Below are positions 1 to 7,230 of a stretch of DNA of 33,259 nucleotides, piece by piece. The notes beneath the pieces are model-generated. The model was not told the DNA's origin and did no database searches. It saw nothing but the letters and a program-made list of their open reading frames with translations. The number at the start of each line of letters is the position of its first letter. The first letter of the stretch is position 1. This stretch comes from Prosthecobacter debontii (GTDB taxonomy: Bacteria > Verrucomicrobiota > Verrucomicrobiia > Verrucomicrobiales > Verrucomicrobiaceae). The position numbers and the translations under genes were made by a program. The DNA lies in contig NZ_FUYE01000030.1 in NCBI RefSeq assembly GCF_900167535.1, positions 1-33,259 of the forward strand, read 5' to 3'.

Positions 1-2
1 AC

Positions 3-410
3 TATCGCTTCAGCTTGTATGTGACCAATCTGGACCTGCCGCTGGATCAGATTTGGAATATTTACAACAGCCGAGCCGATTGCGAGAACCGGATCCGTGA
101 GCTCAAGCAGGACTTTGGACTGGAAGCCTTTTGCCTGAAGGACTTCTGGGCGACGGAGGCGTCGTTCCGGTTCATCATGGTAGCTTACAACCTGATCAGT
201 CTGTTCCGTCATTTTGGGCTCAACAGCCACAACCAGTCCACTTTGGCAACGCTGCGATCCCAATGCTTTGCAATAGGCGGCTGGGTCAGTGAGCACGCCC
301 GCAAACGAGTGCTCAAGCTCTCCCTACCACGCCGCAAACGTCCCTGGATGGAGGCCATCTTGCTCAAAATCGAATCTCTCGCCGCCCCTTTTGCTTACTC
401 AACTGCATAA
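3..410 (+). pseudogene. IS1380/IS4-type transposase, C-terminal part (runs off the window edge)
   Basis: The frame is open from the left edge, so this is the C-terminal part of a DDE transposase whose N-terminus lies outside the window. Numbering from the TTG at 15, it shows the Y-(2)-R-(3)-E-(6)-K signature of the IS4 superfamily: Y17, R20, E24 and K31 within YNSRADCENRIRELK. The E is the third catalytic acidic residue. The following YNLISLFRHFG stretch is typical of IS1380-like enzymes. It ends at TAA 408-410 with no visible damage, so the element may be intact outside the window. It lies just upstream of the Gabija-type operon and is one of several transposase pieces around it. The family call is from motif recognition only; assignment to IS1380 rather than another IS4-type group is less sure. 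Confidence 0.75.
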
Positions 411-692
411 TCCGGGTTGAAGGGCGTCCTTCGAAGGTTTCGGAAGTCCATTCTGCTTCATGCGGGAGCGAGGCCGTTCCGGGATTCCTCCCGTTAGAAT
501 GGGAAGCACCGTACGGAGTAGGAGCAAGGGGAAGGCTTTTGCCCTTATGATAATTCATAAAAAGTGTGGTGTAGTATTGCTCCCAGATGCATTCTTTTGC
601 CTATGGAGCCGCCTATAGAATTTTATGACCAAAAAACCGCATCATTAGGTGTATACCGAAGTGCTAAATCATAGATTTTAAAAAGGAAGGTC
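411..692. promoter_or_regulatory. Intergenic leader upstream of the Gabija-type operon
   Basis: No gene is credible here. It probably holds the IS right end first: a GAAGG/CCTTC stem with a 4-nt loop sits at about 419-432, and CCTTCGAAGG is itself a palindrome. From about 560 on it becomes AT-rich and should contain the promoter for the nuclease-helicase operon. A strong Shine-Dalgarno, AGGAAGG at 684-690, fixes the ATG at 693. I cannot place a -35/-10 pair with confidence. Confidence 0.4.
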
Positions 693-2681
693 ATGCGAAT
701 CACGTCACTCACCATTCGGAATTTTCAGTGCTTTGGACCAGAGCCCACGACCATCGAATTGGACAATCTGACCGCATTTGTTGGAATGAACGGTGTGGGT
801 AAAACCGCAATCCTTCAGGCCCTCGTGCGCCTGTTTGGTTCGCCGTCTGAGAGGCGACTGGAAAGAAAGGATTTTCATTTGCCCTTCGGGAAGAATGCGT
901 CGGATGTCGATTCAACCGAACTAACGATTGAGGCACGCATAGACTTTGCAGAAGGTGAGGAAGGCATTGCAGAGTATTTCCACCAGATGGCGATCACGGA
1001 TGTCGGTGGAGACTTATTTTGCCGGGTGCGTTTGACGGGAACATGGGAGAAATCGACGGCCGCTGAAGGGGATATCGAGGAGAAGATGATTTGGATCAAA
1101 TCAGAGGAGGAGAACCCTGATGAGAACTCGATATCGCCGATGTCGAATGCCCAACGCTCGCTTGTCCAAGTGACATATGTGCCGGCCACACGAGATCCCG
1201 CGAAACAGCTTCGCCAAGTTTCGGGTTCGGTGTTGCACAAGCTCATGAGAGCCGTGGAATGGAAAGAAGAAACGCGCCAGGCGGTAGAGGAGGCCTGCGA
1301 AAGTATGAGGAGAGCGCTCGCCGCAGAAATTGGGGTGACAAGCATTCAGAATTCCATCAGCACCGCCTGGGAAAAGCTCTACACACTTCCGGTTCATAGT
1401 AAGGTAAAACTGCGTGCTGTGACCAGCGAGTTTGGGGATCTTTTGAAAAACATTGAGACCGTCTTTGAGCCTGGCGAATCAGGCACAGCAGCTGGAATCG
1501 AGCGGCTGAGTGACGGGATGAAATCTCTTTTCTATTTCTGTCTGATTCGGGCTGCTTTCGCCATTGAGAATGGCTGTCGAAATGGCAAGGAGGAGGGAGC
1601 TGGGTTGATCAAGGATGATCTCAAATTGGCATCTTTGAACATCTTTGTGATCGAAGAGCCTGAAAATCATCTATCCCCGCATTATCTTGGTCGAATAATT
1701 GCCGAACTCAAAGAGATGTCGCAGCAAGCTTGCGCACAAGTTTTGGTAACGAGTCAGTCAGCTGGCATCTTGAAACGTGTCGATCCCCTCAACGTAAGGC
1801 ACGTTCGGCTAAAGAAAAAATCCCAAACTTCAGTTGTTCACCGAATCACACTTCCAGAAGGTGAGGACGAAGCTGATGCGTACAAGTTCGTCAAGGAGGC
1901 TGTCCAGGCCTATCCGGAGCTTTATTTTTCGACCTTTGTTATTCTCGGTGAGGGAGACAGCGAAGAAATCGTGATCCCGAAATTGGCTGCTGTCTGTAAT
2001 TTGAATCTGGATCTTGGCTTTGTCTCAATGATTCCTTTGGGCGGTCGCCATGTGCATCATTTTTGGCGCTTGCTGAACGATTTGAAGATTCCTTTTGTTA
2101 CCCTTCTTGATCTTGACCAGGAAAGGCGTGGGGGCGGTTGGAGGCGGATCAAAAGCGTTTGTGACCAGCTGCTTTTATATGGAGTAGACAGGAGTAAACT
2201 ACTTGAGGTTGAAGATGGCGTATTGGAGGATTCGGAGTATGAGGATATGCCAAATTGGGGGGGGAATATCGACAGCTTGAATGCATGGTGTAAAGACCTT
2301 GAGAACTTTGATGTCTATTTCTCAGCCCCGTTGGATTTGGATTTCCTCATGTATTCAGCCTTTCCCGAAGCCTATCGGGCGACTGGCGAGGATGGTCCAA
2401 GAATCCCCCATGATGCAGATAAAAGAGAGGAGCGTATCAAAAAGGCTATAATTGCAACGCTAAAGGCGGAGAACAGTACGGGAGAGACATATAGTGAGGA
2501 TGAGAAGAAGGAGTTCATTTGGTATAGCTATCTTTTTCTCGGGCGTGGGAAACCTGGAACTCACCTTAAGGCGTTAAATGGGCTGGATGATTCAGAAATT
2601 GCTTCGAAAATTCCACCGGTCTTAAAGCGGATGATCGAAAAAGTGGTCGATAGCTTGGACGTAACAAAACCGGAGGCGTGA
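693..2681 (+). CDS. gajA: OLD-family ATP-dependent endonuclease, Gabija GajA-like
   Basis: 662-aa fusion of an ABC/SMC-type ATPase and a TOPRIM nuclease, the class 2 OLD architecture used by GajA. The ATPase shows Walker A GMNGVGKT (31-38), a signature-like LSDGMKSL (272-279) and Walker B FVIEEPENHLSP (318-329, acidic pair E321/E322). TOPRIM residues are E420 in GEGDSEE and D473/D475 in DLDQE. In characterised Gabija, GajA is a sequence-specific DNA-nicking nuclease held off by nucleotide and released during phage infection. The next gene is a UvrD-like helicase starting 1 nt after this stop, which is the Gabija gene order. A good SD precedes the start. At 662 aa it is longer than the roughly 580 aa I recall for Bacillus GajA, mainly through extra sequence after the TOPRIM core. 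An OLD-helicase pair outside Gabija proper is the alternative. Confidence 0.85.
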   Translation: MRITSLTIRNFQCFGPEPTTIELDNLTAFVGMNGVGKTAILQALVRLFGSPSERRLERKDFHLPFGKNASDVDSTELTIEARIDFAEGEEGIAEYFHQMAITDVGGDLFCRVRLTGTWEKSTAAEGDIEEKMIWIKSEEENPDENSISPMSNAQRSLVQVTYVPATRDPAKQLRQVSGSVLHKLMRAVEWKEETRQAVEEACESMRRALAAEIGVTSIQNSISTAWEKLYTLPVHSKVKLRAVTSEFGDLLKNIETVFEPGESGTAAGIERLSDGMKSLFYFCLIRAAFAIENGCRNGKEEGAGLIKDDLKLASLNIFVIEEPENHLSPHYLGRIIAELKEMSQQACAQVLVTSQSAGILKRVDPLNVRHVRLKKKSQTSVVHRITLPEGEDEADAYKFVKEAVQAYPELYFSTFVILGEGDSEEIVIPKLAAVCNLNLDLGFVSMIPLGGRHVHHFWRLLNDLKIPFVTLLDLDQERRGGGWRRIKSVCDQLLLYGVDRSKLLEVEDGVLEDSEYEDMPNWGGNIDSLNAWCKDLENFDVYFSAPLDLDFLMYSAFPEAYRATGEDGPRIPHDADKREERIKKAIIATLKAENSTGETYSEDEKKEFIWYSYLFLGRGKPGTHLKALNGLDDSEIASKIPPVLKRMIEKVVDSLDVTKPEA

Positions 2682-2682
2682 T

Positions 2683-4593
2683 ATGGGCAAGCGCATCCCA
2701 AAGGAAAAATGGCTTCCAAAAGGTGTCAAAGAGCTTGAACCAGCGGCTTTTGACGTGGTTCGCTCCCTCGAAAATGCACTTGTCATTGCAGGTCCTGGCG
2801 CTGGTAAAACTGAGCTTCTTGCTCAGCGCGCTTGTTATCTGCTTGAGACCGGACTGTGTCCTTCTCCGAAACGGATACTGGCCATCAGTTTCAAGAGAGA
2901 CGCCGCGAAGAACTTGGCTGACCGTGTAGCAAAGAGAGTTGGGCCGGAATTGGCAAGGCGCTTCGACTCGATGACATTCGATGCATTTGCCAAAAGCCTG
3001 GTTGATCGTTTTCGTCTCGGCATTCCAGCGTTTTTTTGTCCGACTACTGACTATGTGATCGACTTTGACATCTCAAAGGATGCTCGTTTTCGCAGCACGA
3101 TGGAAGAAGTCGTGGGTCAAGCGACAGTTTTGACTCAAAGCGCAATTGCCCAATGTCGGCCAAACGATATCTACAGAAGGTATTTTATTGGATATCCTCT
3201 CCAGATACCCCATCCCAGCAATCGAACTTTTGAGCTCAATCTTGCCTTGTATGTTTGGCGAAGATTATTACGAGGCAGCAGCAAATCTGCTCTGAATTTT
3301 GAAATGATAGGCCGTCTGGCGGACCTTATGTTAAGGCATAATCCCTCAGTTCTTAATGCATTAAGAATTACATACGGTTTTGTGTTCCTTGATGAATTCC
3401 AGGATACAACTTCCATACACTATGCATTAACGAAAACTGCTTTTAAGGGTTCAGATTCCATTCTGACCGCTGTTGGAGACGAAAAGCAGAAAATTATGGT
3501 TTGGGCTGGGGCTTTGGATGGAATCTTTAAGAAGTTTAAAGATGATTTCGCGGCTAAAGCATTCGGTTTAAAAATGAATCGCCGCTCAGCGCCTGAACTT
3601 GTTCGTGTACAAAGCTATCTGATTAACGCTCTCGAGCCCGATAGTATCCCACCAGAAGCTGTTACAGACGGAGGCAAAGGGGAGGGCGAATGCAGACTTT
3701 TGAGCTTTCATGATCATGAGATTGAAGCTTCGTACATTGCTAATCTCGTCCACAAAGCGATTACCGTTGAAAAGATCCCGGCCCGTCAGATCTGTCTTTT
3801 GACTCGTAACCTGCCCGGTAAATACAGTGCAACCGTGGGGGCAGAGTTAGTTAAACTCGGTATCTCAGCTCGCCTCGAGGACCAATTTCAAGATCTCCAG
3901 GCTGAACCTGCGGTTGAGGCAGTGATGAACCTGTTAAAGCTGGCTGTGCGAAAGCGCTCCCCGGAATCATGGGAACAGGTTGTGGACTTATTGGCGGGGA
4001 TCGCTGGGAGTTCAGCAGAAGATGACACATTTATAAGGGAGATGGAGAAGCGTATCTTGGCCTTTCGAACTGAAGTGTCAGGCTGTTTGGCAGCGGTGAA
4101 CTCAAGCGCACAACTCAAAGAGATAGTGAACAAATGTGTAGATTTTTTTGGTCTACCGTCTCTAACGGCTTGTTTTCCACAATATGAGCAGGGTACATAC
4201 CTTACAGATATTCTGGAAAAGCTTGCTGATAAGCTATTTGAAGCCTGGAATCAGACCGGAAATTGGGATGGCGCTATCAAAGGATTTGAAGGACTCAATT
4301 CTGTGCCCATCATGACCATTCACAAGAGCAAGGGGCTTGAATATCACACGGTGATATTTATTGGTCTCGAAGACTCCGCCCTATGGGCATTCAGAAATAG
4401 TCAAAATGAAGAGACTTGTGCGTTTTTTGTAGCTCTATCGCGTGCCATAACACGCGTAATGTTTACTTTCTGTCACCTGAGGCCGAATACACGAGATGGT
4501 CGACTTTCACACCAAAGCAAAAACACAATTACGCCGCTTTACCAAGTTCTGCAGGATGCTGGGATTGAACCTGAAAGCATTAGCAATGAGTAG
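2683..4593 (+). CDS. gajB: UvrD/PcrA-like superfamily 1 helicase, Gabija GajB-like
   Basis: 636-aa SF1 helicase. Walker A is AGPGAGKT (36-43), motif II is LDEFQDTT (236-243), motif III GDEKQKIMVW (265-274), a motif IV-like LKMNRRSAPELV (296-307), motif V IMTIHKSKGLEYHTVIFIG near 541, and motif VI VALSRAITRVMF near 582. In Gabija, GajB assembles with GajA and is thought to sense DNA ends or unwound DNA. The start is set by GGAGG at 2672-2676, six bases before the ATG, inside the end of the upstream gene; only 1 nt separates the two reading frames, so they are surely co-transcribed and probably translationally coupled. It is longer than the roughly 500-aa Bacillus GajB, with the extra length mostly between motif Ia and motif II (about 110-235). 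Base composition is AT-richer than the 7-20 kb genes, consistent with transfer. Confidence 0.82.
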   Translation: MGKRIPKEKWLPKGVKELEPAAFDVVRSLENALVIAGPGAGKTELLAQRACYLLETGLCPSPKRILAISFKRDAAKNLADRVAKRVGPELARRFDSMTFDAFAKSLVDRFRLGIPAFFCPTTDYVIDFDISKDARFRSTMEEVVGQATVLTQSAIAQCRPNDIYRRYFIGYPLQIPHPSNRTFELNLALYVWRRLLRGSSKSALNFEMIGRLADLMLRHNPSVLNALRITYGFVFLDEFQDTTSIHYALTKTAFKGSDSILTAVGDEKQKIMVWAGALDGIFKKFKDDFAAKAFGLKMNRRSAPELVRVQSYLINALEPDSIPPEAVTDGGKGEGECRLLSFHDHEIEASYIANLVHKAITVEKIPARQICLLTRNLPGKYSATVGAELVKLGISARLEDQFQDLQAEPAVEAVMNLLKLAVRKRSPESWEQVVDLLAGIAGSSAEDDTFIREMEKRILAFRTEVSGCLAAVNSSAQLKEIVNKCVDFFGLPSLTACFPQYEQGTYLTDILEKLADKLFEAWNQTGNWDGAIKGFEGLNSVPIMTIHKSKGLEYHTVIFIGLEDSALWAFRNSQNEETCAFFVALSRAITRVMFTFCHLRPNTRDGRLSHQSKNTITPLYQVLQDAGIEPESISNE

Positions 4594-4647
4594 ATCATTT
4601 ATAATACACAACCACAAAAAAACAACTGCCATATGCCTGATAAATTA

Positions 4648-4940
4648 GAGCGTGTTATGAACTTTGAAAAGGCGCTGTACAAAGGGTGAAAGAGTGGGCA
4701 TAAGCTTGGGATGGTAGCCAAGACAGTGAAACCCAAGCCTCCGTATCCCACCGATGTCAGCGATGAAGAGTGGCAGTTCTGCCGCCCTTACCTTGAACTG
4801 ATGACGGAAGAGGCTCCGCAACGGGAGCACTCCTTGCTCGATGTGTTCAATGCCGTTGGTTACGTCGTCCGGGCTGGTTGCCCTTGGAGAATGCTGCACC
4901 ATGGCCTTGCTCCGTCCCCCTTTTGGATTGGACAGGTGAT
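4648..4940 (+). mobile_element. IS5-family element, 5' fragment (left end plus transposase N-terminus)
   Basis: A start at ATG 4711 gives a peptide with YPTDVSDEEWQFCRPYLEL and QREHSLLDVFNAVGYVVRAG, the N-terminal domain of IS5-family transposases. It then runs into unrelated residues and stops at 4956. No DDE residues remain. The likely left terminal sequence GAGCGTGTTATGAACTTT begins at 4648 and is preceded by TTA, which fits the TNA target preference of some IS5 groups (established knowledge; the right end is missing, so a duplication cannot be tested). The fragment lies 54 nt after the helicase stop. The exact 3' breakpoint, somewhere in 4900-4945, is uncertain. Confidence 0.7.
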
Positions 4941-5115
4941 AAGCTCACTGAACTAGTCCAAGATCAGCGACACATCCACCCCGTGAACTTGCGCCGCGTA
5001 GGCGCAGCGAAGGTCTTGTCGAGCCTGGCGAGACAAGACCGAAGCGCAGCCGCAGCAGAGCAACTTCACGGTCGCCGCCGCCATTGCTTTGCCGTTCTCA
5101 CCCACCCTTACACCG
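4941..5115. repeat. Large imperfect inverted repeat between two IS fragments
   Basis: No gene is credible. The stretch is dominated by nested dyad symmetry: outer arms GTGAACTTGC (4983-4992) and GCAACTTCAC (5060-5069), one mismatch, enclose perfect 9-bp arms GGTCTTGTC (5012-5020) and GACAAGACC (5032-5040) around an 11-nt loop. It belongs to neither the IS5 fragment before it nor the IS3 coding part after it. It could be a chromosomal palindromic repeat caught between two insertions. Confidence 0.45.
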
Positions 5116-5362
5116 GACCACCGCTGCTGAGGCCGCACGCCAGCACGTGCTCACGCTGGCTGAGATTGAGCAGTGGAAAGACGACTTCATCACCCAGGGC
5201 ACCGAAGCCCTGCGCAGCCATCCGCGCGATCTGGCCCAGCAGTTCGAAGCACGGGAGAAGACCCTGCTGGCCAAGGTCGGCGAACTCACCCTGCATGTGG
5301 ACGTTTTAAAAAAAGCGCATCGCTATCTCGGCAAGGACTTGCCGGACGGCATCTCGTGGTAG
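5116..5362 (+). pseudogene. IS3-family transposase OrfA, N-terminally truncated
   Basis: Recognisable from TAAEAARQHVLTLAEIEQW onward, continuing through RDLAQQFEAREKTLLAKVGEL and VDVLKKAHRYLG to TAG 5360-5362. This is the second helix region and leucine zipper of an IS3-type OrfA. The DNA-binding helix-turn-helix that should precede it is absent: sequence before about 5115 is the palindromic segment. An uninterrupted run of seven A then G (5308-5315, TTTTAAAAAAAG) sits where IS3 elements make a programmed -1 frameshift into orfB, and orfB is in the -1 frame here. The element therefore kept its frameshift signal but lost the 5' part of orfA and its left end. An upstream ATG at 5084 is in frame but gives non-homologous residues. 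Confidence 0.75.
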
Positions 5363-5364
5363 CC

Positions 5365-6225
5365 ATGCACAACCAACTCCTCCAATCGGGATGCCCACCG
5401 GTGTCTGTCAGCGTGTTGTGCCGCCTGTTCGGCGTGGCACGCTCCACCACCTACTACCAGCCGCGTGGACGCCACCTCGAACCTCATTGCGATCCCGTGT
5501 GCGTCGAGGCCGTCCGTGCGGTGATCCAAGCTCATCCCACTTATGGCGTGCGCATGACACACGCACGCCTCACCAAGGGACTGGGCATGGTGGTCAACCG
5601 CAAGAAGATCCACCGCATCATGCGCCTGCACCGCTGGACCTGCCGCCAGCGGCGCATCGGACGCACGCCACGCGTCGAGCACCGCAAGTCCATCGCCCCA
5701 GCCCCCAATCAGCGCTGGGCCACCGACATCGCCTCGGTGGACTGCGGCCAAGACGGCTGGTGCGCCTTTGTGCCGGTCATCGACTGCTGCTCACGTGAAG
5801 TGCTCGGCTGGGAGCTGGCCCACACCGCACGTGCGAAAACGGCGGAGCGCGCACTGGAGGAGGCCCTGCTACAGCGCTTTGGCACCACCCGTGGCGCTCC
5901 TGCAGGACTCACCCTGCGCCATGACAACGGCCTGGTCTTCAGCTCGCGCGCCTACCGCGCGCTGGTCCGGGATTACGGCCTCACACAGGAATACATCGCG
6001 CCTTACACGCCCGAACAAAACGGGCTCTGCGAGCGCTTCATCCGCACCTTCAAAGAGGAATGCAGCTGGCAGCACCGCTTTGACAACCTCGCCACCGCAA
6101 AGGCGGTCATCGCCAGATACATCGAACACGACAACACCCAGCGCACACACTCCGCCCTCAAGTACAACACGCCACGCCATACCTATCTCACCCTATGCAC
6201 CCAAATCCATCAACAAGCCGCCTAA
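5365..6225 (+). CDS. IS3-family transposase OrfB (rve/DDE integrase domain)
   Basis: 286 aa from ATG 5365, three bases after the orfA stop. The order of blocks is standard: an N-terminal VARSTTYYQPR segment, an HTH_21-like HPTYGVRMTHARL region, then an RNase-H-fold integrase with first Asp in ATDIASVDC, second Asp in LRHDNGLVFSS and Glu in PYTPEQNGLCERFIRTF, spaced as in the D,D(35)E triad, ending NTQRTHSALKYNTPRHTY. The frame is open upstream to 5173, consistent with an OrfAB fusion made by -1 frameshifting at the A7G tract. OrfB itself looks complete, but because orfA lacks its HTH and the left end is gone the element is probably immobile. The right end is near 6230-6255 but I could not match terminal repeats. 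Confidence 0.9.
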   Translation: MHNQLLQSGCPPVSVSVLCRLFGVARSTTYYQPRGRHLEPHCDPVCVEAVRAVIQAHPTYGVRMTHARLTKGLGMVVNRKKIHRIMRLHRWTCRQRRIGRTPRVEHRKSIAPAPNQRWATDIASVDCGQDGWCAFVPVIDCCSREVLGWELAHTARAKTAERALEEALLQRFGTTRGAPAGLTLRHDNGLVFSSRAYRALVRDYGLTQEYIAPYTPEQNGLCERFIRTFKEECSWQHRFDNLATAKAVIARYIEHDNTQRTHSALKYNTPRHTYLTLCTQIHQQAA

Positions 6226-6333
6226 ACCACATTGGCTCTTGTCCAACTCCGAGGGGAGCATTACAGGCATCACGGGCACGCCCGAAGTGGACACTCAACT
6301 CGGTGGATTTTGGCTGCGACACTGACGAGGCGG

Positions 6334-6418
6334 CTGGGCATGATAGGCTCTACGGCCCCTCCTGGCCGCAGGACATCTCAAGCTCTGCAACATCTCTGCA
6401 TCAGCGCTTACGCGAAGG
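6334..6418. repeat. Degenerate direct repeat, copy A (decayed copy of the addA-like 5' end)
   Basis: About 85 bp aligns, with several indels, to 7146-7230: both start CTGGGCATGATAGG, share GGCCGCAG, then TCAAGCTCTG, AACATCT and CATCAG. In copy B this stretch is the ribosome-binding region and first codons of the helicase-nuclease gene; in copy A the frame is broken. The two copies flank the 6401-6943 gene in direct orientation. The rest of 6226-6333 shows no gene. Confidence 0.6.
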
Positions 6419-6943
6419 TCCAAGCTCGATCAGGGTGAGGTCATCAAACCAAGCCACGCCCTTGGCCATGCTGCCATGATGGCCGAGCCGAGGCCCGATC
6501 TTGATGCTGGTGGCGGCACCCGACTCGAACTCCAGGGTGACCTTGGTCCAACTTTTTTTTCCTGTGATGGATTCCGTATGTTCAAAGCCTCCGTCCAAGG
6601 ACAGGGTGGCACCGCGACCTTTAACGACGACGTCTTGAGTTTTGATGTAGCCCGTGAGGCGGTAACGGGTCTTGGGTTTGACGGTGACAGTTTGTTTGAG
6701 AAAGCTGTCTTCGCCAGAGGGGTTTTCAATGCGGATGCTTTTCTTGCCATCGCGCGTTTCGGTTTCATCCACGGAGATGACGCCCCGGGAATGATAGCTG
6801 CTGAAGTCCCACCAACCCTGGCCATCTTCAAAGGACGGGTTCGCGAGGAGATTGACTTTCTTCGTGGTCGGCGTCTGCCCAAAGACGGCGGTGGTAAAAC
6901 TGGCGGTCAGGGCGCAAATGAGGAGGCGGGCTCGGGTGTTCAT
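6401..6943 (-). CDS. Secreted carbohydrate-binding-like (beta-sandwich) protein
   Basis: 180 aa. A Sec signal peptide (MNTRARLLICALTASF..., cleavage expected near AVFG-Q) leads into LLANPSFEDGQGWWDFS, the usual opening of CBM_4_9/galactose-binding-like modules, followed by short beta-strand blocks (KKSIRIENPS, TRYRLTGYIK, WTKVTLEFES) and a closing AWFDDLTLIEL strand. The whole mature protein is one such domain of about 150 residues, with no catalytic module. It is expected in the periplasm or outside the cell, binding glycan. The last codons (GPSRKR) lie in the degenerate repeat copy A, so the native C-terminus may have been altered by the duplication or by the neighbouring IS insertion. It is divergent from the helicase gene, with 227 bp between. 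Confidence 0.75.
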   Translation of the reverse strand: MNTRARLLICALTASFTTAVFGQTPTTKKVNLLANPSFEDGQGWWDFSSYHSRGVISVDETETRDGKKSIRIENPSGEDSFLKQTVTVKPKTRYRLTGYIKTQDVVVKGRGATLSLDGGFEHTESITGKKSWTKVTLEFESGAATSIKIGPRLGHHGSMAKGVAWFDDLTLIELGPSRKR

Positions 6944-7145
6944 GATGGGGCGAAGGGATGATGATATGTTCCTTGGATTAAGAGTTGTTTTAAATCACTG
7001 ACTTGGATTTGGCTAATTTTTTATATCGATGCCTCATGAGTGAGATTCCTGAGATGACCTAACGAGATGCAATGTCCGTTTGAAGCGGTTTTACGGTTCG
7101 ATCGTTTGGGAAGCTTGTATTTTACAGATGCACAGCGGGCCAAGA

Positions 7146-7230
7146 CTGGGCATGATAGGGTCTCCTCACCATGGCGGCCGCAGCGGACTCTCAAGCTCTG
7201 AAACATCTTCTCATCAGTGCCTCAGCGGGC
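7146..7230. repeat. Direct repeat, copy B (start of the addA-like gene)
   Basis: Counterpart of the decayed copy at 6334-6418. Here the sequence is functional: it covers the upstream region and the first about 20 codons of the helicase-nuclease. The rest of 6944-7145 is AT-rich just before the divergent 6943 start and shows no gene. Confidence 0.6.

Noticed and set aside
5323..6180. Minus-strand frames across IS3 orfB
   Set aside because: Opposite strand has the full DDE signature.
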